Made by a program: the position numbers and the translations under genes
Notes under the pieces: generated by a model
Seen by the model: the letters and a program-made list of their open reading frames with translations, nothing else
The model's database searches: none
Told to the model about the DNA's origin: nothing
In this document: piece by piece, positions 1-7,827 of the stretch
Layout: every line of letters begins with the position of its first letter
How positions within the stretch are numbered: position 1 is the first letter of the stretch
Assembly (NCBI GenBank): GCA_020347545.1
Contig: CP070731.1
Coordinates: 1,299,204-1,314,247 of the forward strand
Direction of reading: 5' to 3'
Origin: Flavobacteriaceae bacterium
GTDB taxonomy: Bacteria; Bacteroidota; Bacteroidia; Flavobacteriales; Flavobacteriaceae
DNA: 15,044 nucleotides

Positions 1-224
1 ACGAAATAAGGGCTTTTACGATTGACACCTTTGAATTTTTCATCAATTTCCTCTTTTACGCTTTCAATATAGCCTTCCACATCTTCTATTTCGAACAGCA
101 AATAGGTGAGTAATTCCTTATTTTCTTTCTTAAACCGGGAAAGTCTTAAACAAAGGTCAAGAATTTCCTTTGGGGACCTCTCCTGCAATTCCTTTTTTAA
201 TTCTCTAACTGTAGCTGATTTCAT
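1..224 (-). CDS. Unrecognised protein, 5' part only (runs off the window)
   Basis: This is an open frame on the minus strand from ATG at 224-222 to the window edge, 74 codons without a stop. It begins MKSATVRELKKELQERSPKE and continues as a strongly charged, Lys/Glu-rich, probably all-helical sequence with one Cys. There is no signal peptide or membrane segment in the visible part. A TATATTTG box (248-241) lies just upstream, as expected for a Bacteroidota gene start, and the gene is transcribed divergently from the glycosyltransferase. I do not recognise the family and give no function. The codon texture and the promoter make it a real gene rather than a chance frame. The C-terminus lies outside the window. 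Confidence 0.7.
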   Translation of the reverse strand, partial: MKSATVRELKKELQERSPKEILDLCLRLSRFKKENKELLTYLLFEIEDVEGYIESVKEEIDEKFKGVNRKSPYF

Positions 225-240
225 CGGATCGAATATATCA

Positions 241-248
241 CAAATATA
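241..248 (-). promoter_or_regulatory. Probable -7 box (TATATTTG) for the gene at 1-224
   Basis: TATATTTG matches the Bacteroidota -7 consensus TAnnTTTG exactly and would start RNA near 234, about 10 nt before the ATG at 224. I see no good -33 TTTG at 17-23 bp upstream, so the promoter may be weak or activator-dependent. Confidence 0.4.
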
Positions 249-258
249 AAGCTATGTC

Positions 259-288
259 TTGAGTAAATGGGAATTTGTCCTATTTTTG
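259..288 (+). promoter_or_regulatory. Bacteroidota promoter for the glycosyltransferase (TTG-N19-TATTTTTG)
   Basis: TTG at 259-261, a 19-bp spacer and TATTTTTG at 281-288 match the -33/-7 pattern of Bacteroidota sigma-70 promoters. RNA would start near 295. The consequence is that the in-frame TTG at 259 is a promoter element and not the start codon; translation more likely begins at TTG 307. Confidence 0.65.
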
Positions 289-306
289 CCTCAAAAATAC
301 CTGTCC

Positions 307-1428
307 TTGATCAGCATCTCAGTTATCATTGTCAATTTTAACGCCCGATACTTCTTAAAGAATTGTATTGAGAGTCTGCTTGAATCCAAGATGAAAGATC
401 AGATCGAAATCATTGTTGTCGACAATAATTCCACCGATGGCAGTAGCGCCATGCTCAAAGGCGAATTTCCCGGGGTAACCTGTATTGAAAACGAAGAGAA
501 TATAGGATTTTCCAAAGCGAATAACTTAGGTGTGAAAATTGCCAAAGGGAAATATGTGTTGATTTTGAATCCGGATACATTGCTGAAATCAACTACCCTT
601 GCTGAATTTTACTCATTTGCTGAACAGCAGGCCGATTTTGGAGCGGCAGGAGCACATTTTATTGATGGTTCAGGGAAGTATCTGCCTGAAAGCAAGCGTA
701 ACTTCCCCACATTAAAGGTTGCAGGTACAAAGTTATTAGGTTATTCAAAACTTTATTATTCGAACCATATTAAAAAAGAGCAGGTTACCCGGATTGAAAT
801 CCTGACGGGTGCCTTTATGTTTATCAGAAGAAGTGTTTTTGATGAGATTGGTGGTTTTGACGAGGATTTTTTCATGTATGGGGAAGACATTGATCTGAGT
901 TACAGAATTCTTAAAGCAGGTTATAAAAATTTCTACCTGGGCAACAGCAGAATATTACATTTTAAAGGAGAGAGCACCTTAAAGGATCGGTTTTATTTGA
1001 AGAATTTTTACGGTGCCCTGAGTATTTTTTACAAAAAGCATTTTCCGGATAAGAAATGGTTATTTGGACCAATTGATATTTTGATCCAAGGTCTTATCTC
1101 CGTAAATTCAATTGGGGTTCCTAAGAAAACGAAAAAAGCAGGCAAAATCAAATCTTTCCTATTTATTGGAGAAGATCAGGATTGTTATTCCAAATTGGTT
1201 CATAAGATAGAACCTGCATCGAGTTCGATCCACAAAAAGGTTGACTTTTCCTTAAATGAATTCGAGTATGTATTTTTTGATTCCGGAAGTTTAAGTTACA
1301 CTGAGATTATTGAAAAAATTGGGGATAAGAGTTTCTCAGGTGTCAGGAAAAGGATTATTTCAAAGGATCGCAGATATTACCTGGGCAGCGATCGTTCAGA
1401 CAAAAGGGGAGAGGTCATAGATATTTAA
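307..1428 (+). CDS. Glycosyltransferase family 2 (GT-A fold), cytosolic or peripheral
   Basis: A GT2 enzyme transfers a sugar from a nucleotide-sugar to an acceptor, usually in cell-surface polysaccharide synthesis. With the start at TTG 307 it is 373 residues. The classic GT2 N-terminus ISVIIVNFN comes first, then VDNNSTDGS (D39), the metal-binding NPD (D90), and the acceptor/catalytic region GGFDEDFFMYGEDIDLSYR (E193/D194 being the usual ED pair). The GT-A domain ends near residue 265. About 100 further residues form a soluble tail with a Rossmann-like strand (KSFLFIGEDQD) whose role I cannot name. There is no transmembrane segment. The frame is open back to TTG 259, but that lies in the promoter and family members begin at about MISISVII. 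The donor and acceptor cannot be told. The stop lies only 9 bp from the stop of the convergent acyl-CoA synthetase gene, with no hairpin between them. Confidence 0.9.
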   Translation: MISISVIIVNFNARYFLKNCIESLLESKMKDQIEIIVVDNNSTDGSSAMLKGEFPGVTCIENEENIGFSKANNLGVKIAKGKYVLILNPDTLLKSTTLAEFYSFAEQQADFGAAGAHFIDGSGKYLPESKRNFPTLKVAGTKLLGYSKLYYSNHIKKEQVTRIEILTGAFMFIRRSVFDEIGGFDEDFFMYGEDIDLSYRILKAGYKNFYLGNSRILHFKGESTLKDRFYLKNFYGALSIFYKKHFPDKKWLFGPIDILIQGLISVNSIGVPKKTKKAGKIKSFLFIGEDQDCYSKLVHKIEPASSSIHKKVDFSLNEFEYVFFDSGSLSYTEIIEKIGDKSFSGVRKRIISKDRRYYLGSDRSDKRGEVIDI

Positions 1429-1437
1429 TGGAGGTGT

Positions 1438-3492
1438 TTATTTGATCATAATTCTTGCATCCACAGCCGTAATTCCCGCATCATTAAGAATCAAAGGATT
1501 TATATCGAGTTCAGTAATCTCCGGATTTTGAAGCATTAACCCTGAAACCAGTTCAATTGATTTGTAAAACGCTTCCAAATTACAAGAAGCCTTCCCTCTA
1601 AGACCTTTAAGGATAGGATATATTCGTAAGGATTCAACCATCTTTTGAGCTTCTGAGGCATTGATTGGCGCCAGGGATTGAGTTCTGTCGTTAAGGGTCT
1701 CCACATAAATGCCGCCGGCCCCACACATGATCAGGGGAGGAAAGCCCGGCTCTCTTTTTGCTCCGATAAAAACCTCTTTTCCACGTATCATTTCCTGGAT
1801 CAATACACCTTCAGCAGCTTCGATCTTCATCAGCGATGTATAATTTTCAACAAGATCCTGTTTACTGTTGACATTGAGAATAACGCCTTTTTGATCCGTT
1901 TTATGCAGCGGACCAATGACTTTCTGGGCTACCGGGAAGCTCACATGGTCACAGCACTCTTCGAGTTCTGATTTTGAAGTGACTATTCGCTGACTTACCA
2001 CGGGTATGCCAATTTCCGATAAAATCTCAAAGCACACCTTTGGTGAAAGAAATCCTTTAATTTGAGACTCAATCAAACCTTGAATGGTGTTGAGCCTACC
2101 TTTTTCAACAAGAGCTCTCCTGTAATCGGTAAAATCAACTGCTGCTATTCGGGCAAGGCAAGTGCCAAAAAGGTACTCATCATAAAAGGCGGTATTTCCT
2201 TTTTCAATGAATGATTTGATTTCGTTTTTTACATTGACAACCGAGGGCATGATGGCAAAAATCGGTTTTTTACAGCTTGCTATCATCTTATGAATAACCT
2301 CATAGGGAGCTTTTACGCTTCCAAGACCCGGGCTGCCAAAAATCACTACAATGGAATCTATCTGATCCACTTCATGTTCACAATATTCCAGTACTGTTCT
2401 CAACTGATCGGCATTGCCCGTAGCCAGCATATCAACAGGATTACTCGTAGCTGCACCTGGATAAAGCATTGAGCTCAATTCAATTTTATGTCTTTCCGAA
2501 AGATCAGGTACAGAAAGTTTATTTTGAGTTAAAACATCGGTTAGGATAACAGCCGGTCCTCCCGCATGAGTAATGATGCCAATATTTTTAGGAATAGTCT
2601 CCAAAGATTGAAGAATCGCTCCGGTGGTTATCAATTCATACCTACTCTCACAGAGAATGATTCCTGCTTTTTTAAACAAGGCCTGAATAAAGACTTCTGG
2701 ATTTGCCATTGCACCTGTGTGGGAAGCTGCCGCATGCTGGCCTTTGCTGGTCCGACCAGCCTTTAGGGCTACTAACGTACAACCTTTAATTTTTAATGAA
2801 AGAGCATGTTCAAGAAGTTTTTCAGGATGCTTCACGCCTTCAACATAGAGTAATTTTATCCTGCTGCTTTCTTTTTTGTTATAGGAGATATCCAGATATT
2901 CAAGAATTTCTTCAACCCCGATCTGAGCACTGTTGCCAACGGTGTAAAGTCCCGAAAAGGACAAGCCGATCTGTTGTGCAGCTTCAATGGTAAATACAGC
3001 GGTTGCGCCTGAAGCAGAAATAAAATCAACTCCATATTTTGTTATTTTCGGAACGGGCCGGGTAAATATTCCGGCAAAGTATTTATTGATCATGCCAATG
3101 TTGTTGGGCCCAAGCAGACTCCCTCCCGCTTTGCTAATAACCTCGGCAATTTCCTTTTCCAGTTTTTTTCCGGCTTCATTCAGTTCTCCGAACCCGGCAG
3201 AATAAATAATGAACCCTTTGGTGCCTTTATCCTGAACGAGTTCCTGAACTGCAGGAAGGATTTCTGATGCGGGAATCGCAAATATAGCCAGATCAGTTTT
3301 TGGCAATTCCGACACATGAGCAACAGCACTGATTCCCTGTACTGATTTCCTTTTTGGGTTCACCACATAAAGATCGCCGGGATACGGCTGATCAATAAGA
3401 TTTTTAAGTACGCTTCCTCCAATATGGTCAATATGTTCAGAGCCTCCAATGACGGCAATACTTGACGGATTTATAAGTTTTGAATGCAACAT
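1438..3492 (-). CDS. ADP-forming acyl-CoA synthetase, fused alpha-beta (acetate/arylacetate-CoA ligase type)
   Basis: These enzymes convert acyl-CoA + ADP + Pi to acid + CoA + ATP (substrate-level phosphorylation). The protein is 684 residues from ATG 3492. The order is a CoA-binding Rossmann domain (SIAVIGGSE, GPNNIGMIN; about 1-130), succinyl-CoA-synthetase-like flavodoxin domains (about 140-450) and an ATP-grasp domain (about 475-684). H258 in ASHTGA is the expected phosphohistidine of the alpha part. H530 in HKTD corresponds to the second conserved His of the beta part. The block from MCGAGGIYVE to ELDINPLI is typical of ATP-grasp_5. One oddity is HKTDQKGV, where the family usually has HKTDxGGV. 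The frame continues 16 codons upstream, but that extension starts in the regulatory region, and MLHSKLINPSSIAVIGG is the family-like start. It is divergent from the aminotransferase and near iorAB, so arylacetyl-CoA or branched acyl-CoA is the likely substrate (inference). Confidence 0.9.
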   Translation of the reverse strand: MLHSKLINPSSIAVIGGSEHIDHIGGSVLKNLIDQPYPGDLYVVNPKRKSVQGISAVAHVSELPKTDLAIFAIPASEILPAVQELVQDKGTKGFIIYSAGFGELNEAGKKLEKEIAEVISKAGGSLLGPNNIGMINKYFAGIFTRPVPKITKYGVDFISASGATAVFTIEAAQQIGLSFSGLYTVGNSAQIGVEEILEYLDISYNKKESSRIKLLYVEGVKHPEKLLEHALSLKIKGCTLVALKAGRTSKGQHAAASHTGAMANPEVFIQALFKKAGIILCESRYELITTGAILQSLETIPKNIGIITHAGGPAVILTDVLTQNKLSVPDLSERHKIELSSMLYPGAATSNPVDMLATGNADQLRTVLEYCEHEVDQIDSIVVIFGSPGLGSVKAPYEVIHKMIASCKKPIFAIMPSVVNVKNEIKSFIEKGNTAFYDEYLFGTCLARIAAVDFTDYRRALVEKGRLNTIQGLIESQIKGFLSPKVCFEILSEIGIPVVSQRIVTSKSELEECCDHVSFPVAQKVIGPLHKTDQKGVILNVNSKQDLVENYTSLMKIEAAEGVLIQEMIRGKEVFIGAKREPGFPPLIMCGAGGIYVETLNDRTQSLAPINASEAQKMVESLRIYPILKGLRGKASCNLEAFYKSIELVSGLMLQNPEITELDINPLILNDAGITAVDARIMIK

Positions 3493-3510
3493 GGTAAGTC
3501 CAAAAAGTTT

Positions 3511-3538
3511 TATGTAAAATACGTATAAAAAAGTAGGC
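3511..3538 (-). promoter_or_regulatory. Candidate response-regulator operator (TACGTA with flanking TAC half sites)
   Basis: An exact TACGTA palindrome sits at 3520-3525. On the minus strand it is flanked by TACTTT 10 bp upstream and TACATA 9 bp downstream, giving three TAC half sites on one DNA face. It lies 18-45 bp ahead of the acyl-CoA synthetase ATG. The same palindrome occurs ahead of the nitrate reductase and response-regulator genes. No clear TAnnTTTG box is present, which would fit activator dependence. The binding protein is inferred, not seen. Confidence 0.4.
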
Positions 3539-3612
3539 ATTAACTGACATTTATCAATTCTTTTCGTTATAAAAAGTCCTTACTTTGAATAGCGTAATGT
3601 AAGTTCTAAGCG

Positions 3613-4830
3613 ATGTATGAATTCTCAAGATCGGTCAATTCGATGCATTCTGAAGATATAAAGCAATTGATGAAACAATCTTCAGGAAGAGGTTTGATTT
3701 CTTTTGCAGGAGGAATGCCGAATAACGATCTTTTTCCTATTGCGGAAATTGATGAGATATACAATAATTTAAGCGATGACATAAAGAAACTTTGTTTTCA
3801 ATACGGCCCAACAACAGGGTATCCTCCATTGGTGAGCTCTCTTCATAAAATGATGCGAAGGAAAGGGATGCAATCAGAAAAAAATAAAATTCTAATTACT
3901 ACCGGCTCTTTACAAGCAATAAGTATTATTACACAGGAATTTGTAAATGAAGGAGACCTTATTTTAACAGAGAATCCCTGTTTTGTTGGGGCCATCTCGG
4001 TTTTTGAAACTTTTGGAGCAAAAATGGTCAGCGTTCCGATTGACGAAAACGGAATCTTAATTGATAAGCTTAAGGAGACCATTTCCGTACAAAAAACAAA
4101 ACCTAAATTTTTATATATAACGCCGAATTTTCACAATCCTGCCGGTATCATTTATTCTCAGGAAAGAAGAAGGCAGCTCCTTGAAGTGCTGTCGGGTACT
4201 GATATTATTTTGATTGAAGATGATGCTTACGGGGATCTCTTTTTTAGCGATAAGGACAAGCCATTGACCCAATCCGTTAAATCCATGGCCAACTCAGAGG
4301 TTGAGGTTATCTATACGGGTTCCTTCTCAAAAATTCTTGGACCCGGATTCAGGCTCGGATATATGGTGGCCTCCCCTGAAATTTTCGATAAGGCGGAATC
4401 AATTAAACAGGCTCAGGATGCCTGTACCTCTAATTTCACACAGATACTCGCAAATGAATTTGTTTCGAAGGGATATCTGGATGACTATTTGATGTTTTTA
4501 AGAAAGGAATATGCCCAGAGAAAGGAGATTCTTCAAAAAAGTTTAAAAAATTTTTTACCAAAAGGGATTAGCTGGATAGAACCCAAAGGAGGTTTCTACA
4601 TGTGGCTCAAATTACCCGCGCCCTTAAAGGCAACACCTATATTTAGAGATTGTTTGAAAAAAGGCGTCGTATTCGTAACAGGAAGAACCTTTGATCCTGA
4701 TAATGTCAAAGATGATCATCTGAGGCTTTCCTTCTCCAATATGCCAAAAAGTGATATCGGAAAAGGAATTAAAATGCTCTCAGAAGTGATTAAAAAACAT
4801 ATGGAACTGAATGCCGTTCAGTTTCAATAA
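3613..4830 (+). CDS. PLP-dependent aminotransferase, class I/II (2-aminoadipate/aromatic, MocR-like subgroup)
   Basis: It transfers an amino group from an amino acid to a 2-oxo acid such as 2-oxoglutarate, yielding the 2-oxo acid that IorAB can oxidise. It is 405 residues, full length for fold-type I, from ATG 3613. Visible motifs are LISFAGGMPNNDLFP (substrate-binding N-terminus of the LysN/ARO8-like subgroup), the PLP-ring region TGSLQAI, PNFHNPAG, EDDAYGDLFF (Asp/Tyr to the PLP pyridine) and GSFSKILGPGFRLGY with K240 as the Schiff-base lysine. The C-terminal DDHLRLSFS carries the carboxylate-binding Arg. There is no signal peptide. Its last 7 bp overlap the end of iorB on the opposite strand. 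Aromatic amino acids are the likely substrates because of the iorAB and synthetase neighbours (inference); 2-aminoadipate or branched-chain activity cannot be excluded. Confidence 0.9.
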   Translation: MYEFSRSVNSMHSEDIKQLMKQSSGRGLISFAGGMPNNDLFPIAEIDEIYNNLSDDIKKLCFQYGPTTGYPPLVSSLHKMMRRKGMQSEKNKILITTGSLQAISIITQEFVNEGDLILTENPCFVGAISVFETFGAKMVSVPIDENGILIDKLKETISVQKTKPKFLYITPNFHNPAGIIYSQERRRQLLEVLSGTDIILIEDDAYGDLFFSDKDKPLTQSVKSMANSEVEVIYTGSFSKILGPGFRLGYMVASPEIFDKAESIKQAQDACTSNFTQILANEFVSKGYLDDYLMFLRKEYAQRKEILQKSLKNFLPKGISWIEPKGGFYMWLKLPAPLKATPIFRDCLKKGVVFVTGRTFDPDNVKDDHLRLSFSNMPKSDIGKGIKMLSEVIKKHMELNAVQFQ

Positions 4831-5417
4831 ACAAATTCCGTAAAATCTTTTGCTTTTTGCTGTCCAAGCCTGAAGGCTTCGATGTTCTTTTGGCGAACTT
4901 TTTCACTTTTTTCCCTGAAGAAGTAATTGATGGCAGATTCAATTTTTTCTTCTTTGACAGGTAATTTTGATGAAGCGGCTCCTAAGAGAACCATATTGCA
5001 GATCTTAGAATTTCCCAGATCTTTTGCACAGCTTTTTGCATTGATGATCATGTGATGCCAATGTGTTTTGATTTGCTTGTACAGTTCGTGTTTGTCCGGA
5101 TAGTTCACAATGTTCTCAAAAGTGCTTGAGTCTGTAATTATCCAGCCCTTTTTCTTCAAAGAAGGGATGTGTCTTAATAATTCCATGGGCTCAGCAGAAA
5201 GTATAAGGTCTGTTTCGCCTTCCGGTATAAGATCAGAATAGATATGTTTATCAGCTATCCTGATGTGACATTGAACCGCGCCGCCGCGCTGGCTCATTCC
5301 GTGAACCTCAGACTGTTTTACAAATAAATTGTCATTAAGGGCAGCGATGTCGATAATTGAAGCCAGGGTGAGGATCCCTTGTCCTCCTACTCCTGATAAG
5401 ATAATATTGAAGGTCAT
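4824..5417 (-). CDS. iorB: Indolepyruvate:ferredoxin oxidoreductase, beta subunit (IorB)
   Basis: The partner subunit of IorA, built on the pyruvate-ferredoxin-oxidoreductase gamma domain (PF01558 type), which helps form the CoA-binding part of the complex. It is 197 residues from ATG 5417. The hallmark N-terminus NIILSGVGGQGILTLASII (glycine-rich nucleotide-like loop) is followed by SEVHGMSQRGGAVQCHIRI and SDLIPEGETDLILSAEPMELL, all close to the IorB pattern. The length is normal for the family. It lies 9 bp downstream of iorA in the same direction, so it is co-transcribed. Its stop (TGA at 4826-4824) lies within the last codons of the convergent aminotransferase gene, and the 3' ends overlap by 7 bp. 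No terminator hairpin is seen at this junction. Confidence 0.92.
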   Translation of the reverse strand: MTFNIILSGVGGQGILTLASIIDIAALNDNLFVKQSEVHGMSQRGGAVQCHIRIADKHIYSDLIPEGETDLILSAEPMELLRHIPSLKKKGWIITDSSTFENIVNYPDKHELYKQIKTHWHHMIINAKSCAKDLGNSKICNMVLLGAASSKLPVKEEKIESAINYFFREKSEKVRQKNIEAFRLGQQKAKDFTEFVY

Positions 5418-5426
5418 AATTAGGTT

Positions 5427-7040
5427 TTAATTAAGAGAGGCTAATTTTTGTTTAATCTGTTCTTTGCTTTCCCTGGTTAATCTAACGCAGGGCCTTTCCG
5501 ATATGATAACTGAGACACCTTTATAGTTGATTTCTTTTTTGAGGATCTCTACATTCGATTTAAAGTTTTTCTTCAGAGGAACGATTTGTTTCAGGTGCTC
5601 GGGATGCACTCCTATTCCAAGACAAATTTCTTTTAGTCTTCCGGTTGCGGAGGATTCTTGTGCACCTGTCATGGCTACAGCAGAATTATCTGAGATTACT
5701 ACAGTAATGGGTGAATTGTCATTGACAGCTTCTAATAATCCTGTCATTCCGGAATGCGTAAAAGTTGAATCACCGATTACCGCGATGGCATGATCAAGTC
5801 CTGCATCAGCTGCACCTTTGGCCATTGTAATGGATGCGCCCATGTCTATAAGTGTATTGATCGTATTCATTGGGGCCAGGGCTCCAAGAGCATAACAGCC
5901 TATATCTCCAAAAACCTTTTTTTGACCAATTGAAGGGATCAATTCCTGAATAACCTTGAATAGGTCAATATGTCCGCATCCTTCGCAGAGTTGAGGAGGA
6001 CGGCCAACAACAAGGTCCGATACGGCTATGGGTTCTTTTCTGTAAAGTCCAATGGCCTTGGCAACAAGGTTCGGTGTCAACTCTCCCGTTTCAGGAAGGT
6101 GACCGGTAAGTTTTCCGGTAATCTTTCTTGAATTGCCAAAATAATCACTGAGTAATTCTTCTACCAGAGGATAACCTTCCTCCACAACAAGTACTTCGTC
6201 ACAATCCTTATATAGTTTTTTAAGTTTTTTCTTTGGTACCGGGTATTGTGAGATTTTGAGCAAAGAGAAAAACTCGAGATCATCAGCAAGATTTTCCATG
6301 ACATAATTATAGCCAATACCACAGGCAACTATTCCCAGTGATCGGTCTTTGTGCTGTCCCAATTTGTTCCATGGAGATTTTTCAGAAGCCTTTAACAACA
6401 TGTCTCTTTTACCAACGAGTTTTTTGTATTGCTTTTTCGCGTTGGCAGGTATCAATGCAAAACGATCCGTATTAACGGGTAATTGTATTCCGTTCTGGCA
6501 TCTTCGTTCCTTGAAAACCACTCCAGATTTAGAGTGGGATAATCGTGTTACTAAGCGGACAAGGACAGGAAGTTGCAGTTCTTCTGAAAGATCAAATGCA
6601 TAATGCATCATGTTGTATGCTTCCTGCTGATTAGAAGGTTCAAGAATGGGGACCTTTGCAAACTTTCCATAAAATCTTGAATCCTGTTCATTTTGCGATG
6701 AATGCATCGATGGGTCGTCGGCCACGACCACCACCAAACCACCATTTATCCCTGAAACTGCCATATTCATGAATACGTCAGAGGCAACATTCAGACCAAC
6801 ATGTTTCATAACAGTGAGTGCCCTTTTGCCGCAATAAGACATCCCGAGCGCAGCTTCCATGGCTGTTTTTTCATTCACAGACCAGGTAGCATGTACTCCA
6901 AGTTCTTTTGCAATTTTTGATGTTTGGATATACTCCGTTATTTCTGTGGAAGGTGTGCCCGGATAGGCATAAACCCCGGAAATACCGGCATCTATAGCAC
7001 CTTGAGCCAGTGCTTCATTGCCAAGAACTAAATTTTTCAT
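5427..7040 (-). CDS. iorA: Indolepyruvate:ferredoxin oxidoreductase, alpha subunit (IorA), without the ferredoxin tail
   Basis: IorA binds thiamine pyrophosphate and decarboxylates arylpyruvates (indolepyruvate, phenylpyruvate, hydroxyphenylpyruvate) to arylacetyl-CoA with IorB. From ATG 7040 it is 537 residues (MKNLVLGNEALAQGAIDAG). The pyrimidine-binding domain carries GVYAYPGTPSTEI near residue 25. The TPP domain shows CEGCGHIDLF near 355, GDIGCYALG, and IGDSTFTHSG with downstream DNSAVAMTG near 420-450. The protein ends soon after SVIISERPCVRL. Well-studied archaeal IorA proteins continue there with a two-cluster ferredoxin domain (CxxCxxCxxxCP twice). None is encoded here and no ferredoxin gene lies between iorA and iorB. 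The frame extends 24 codons upstream of ATG 7040, but that stretch is not family-like. Other 2-oxo acids are possible substrates. Confidence 0.92.
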   Translation of the reverse strand: MKNLVLGNEALAQGAIDAGISGVYAYPGTPSTEITEYIQTSKIAKELGVHATWSVNEKTAMEAALGMSYCGKRALTVMKHVGLNVASDVFMNMAVSGINGGLVVVVADDPSMHSSQNEQDSRFYGKFAKVPILEPSNQQEAYNMMHYAFDLSEELQLPVLVRLVTRLSHSKSGVVFKERRCQNGIQLPVNTDRFALIPANAKKQYKKLVGKRDMLLKASEKSPWNKLGQHKDRSLGIVACGIGYNYVMENLADDLEFFSLLKISQYPVPKKKLKKLYKDCDEVLVVEEGYPLVEELLSDYFGNSRKITGKLTGHLPETGELTPNLVAKAIGLYRKEPIAVSDLVVGRPPQLCEGCGHIDLFKVIQELIPSIGQKKVFGDIGCYALGALAPMNTINTLIDMGASITMAKGAADAGLDHAIAVIGDSTFTHSGMTGLLEAVNDNSPITVVISDNSAVAMTGAQESSATGRLKEICLGIGVHPEHLKQIVPLKKNFKSNVEILKKEINYKGVSVIISERPCVRLTRESKEQIKQKLASLN

Positions 7041-7173
7041 TGATTTCTGATATAAATCTTTCGAAAAGTAAATGTAAAAGTTAAGTGAGCTAAATTTTAT
7101 GATTTTCATCATGGTTCTTTGAAAATCTTAATTAAAAATGAAAATGGGTTAATAAGCATTTAGGAAAATCAAG

Positions 7174-7181
7174 TATTTTTG
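7174..7181 (+). promoter_or_regulatory. Probable -7 box (TATTTTTG) for the siroheme gene
   Basis: This is an exact TAnnTTTG match in the 192-bp divergent region between iorA and the siroheme gene. RNA would start near 7188, leaving a leader of about 45 nt before TTG 7233. I see no convincing -33 element. The rest of 7041-7232 is AT-rich without a clear hairpin or operator, and the iorA promoter is not obvious. Confidence 0.4.
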
Positions 7182-7232
7182 TTCCTTGATTGGATTTTTA
7201 TCAAATAATTTTTTAAAATAAAACAAACAGTT

Positions 7233-7820
7233 TTGGAGAAAAATGAACTTTATCCTGTCTTTTTAAAAGTAGCATCCTTACATGTTCTTATCGTTGGAGG
7301 GGGGAATGTTGGACTGGAAAAATTAACTTTTTTATTGAAATCCAGCCCAAGTGCGAAGGTGACCATGGTTTCAAAAGATTATATTCCCGAAGTAATTACT
7401 TTGGCTGAGGGACATGAGGTGGAACTGATAAAGTCATCCTATAATAAGAGATATCTAAAAGGGAAACAAATCGTTATTGCAACCACCGACAATTTGGAAG
7501 TAAATCTTGAAGTCCACAGGGATTGTAAGGAAGCCAATATTCTGGTTAACCTTGCGGATAATCCGAAATATTGTGATTTTTATATGGGAGGAATCGTTAC
7601 CAAGGGCAATGTTAAAATTGCCATTTCGACCAATGGAAAGTCCCCGACAGCCGCCAAACGGTTAAGGCAGTTTTTTGAAGAAATACTACCTGAAAACATC
7701 AATGACCTGGTGGAAAATCTTAACGCTTACCGAAAAACAATTAAAGGAGATTTTGAAGACAAAGTCTCAAAACTTAATGATCTGACCAAGGAAATGATCA
7801 AGATAAAGAAGGATCAATAA
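7233..7820 (+). CDS. Precorrin-2 dehydrogenase / sirohydrochlorin ferrochelatase (Met8/CysG N-terminal type)
   Basis: It makes siroheme from precorrin-2 by NAD-dependent oxidation followed by Fe chelation. Siroheme is the cofactor of assimilatory nitrite and sulfite reductases. It is 195 residues. The Rossmann loop VLIVGGGNVGLEK (19-30) binds NAD. D109 in NLADNPKYCDF occupies the place of the bifunctional catalytic Asp of Met8/CysG. AISTNGKSPTAAKRLRQFF is the conserved dimer/active-site segment. There is no uroporphyrinogen methyltransferase domain, so that step needs another gene outside the window. The start is TTG 7233, supported by the family-like MEKNELYPVFLKV; no ATG lies in a plausible position. 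The gene ends 7 bp from the convergent rubredoxin gene. Its placement beside nitrate reductase suggests it supplies a nitrite reductase not present here. Confidence 0.88.
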   Translation: MEKNELYPVFLKVASLHVLIVGGGNVGLEKLTFLLKSSPSAKVTMVSKDYIPEVITLAEGHEVELIKSSYNKRYLKGKQIVIATTDNLEVNLEVHRDCKEANILVNLADNPKYCDFYMGGIVTKGNVKIAISTNGKSPTAAKRLRQFFEEILPENINDLVENLNAYRKTIKGDFEDKVSKLNDLTKEMIKIKKDQ

Positions 7821-7827
7821 GACTTCA

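Noticed and set aside
259..306. TTG at 259 as the start of the glycosyltransferase
   Set aside because: TTG 259-261 with TATTTTTG 19 bp downstream is a better promoter than a start, and the family N-terminus begins at about 307.
1678..3205. Plus-strand frames within the acyl-CoA synthetase gene
   Set aside because: They are shadows of a well-supported coding frame, with low-complexity, unconserved-looking translations.
3581..3587. TACTTTG as the -7 box of the aminotransferase gene
   Set aside because: It is one base shorter than TAnnTTTG and has no -33 element at proper spacing; too weak to list.
7041..7112. 24-residue N-terminal extension of IorA
   Set aside because: The extension is AT-rich, aromatic and unlike the family; MKNLVLGNEALAQG at 7040 is the usual start.
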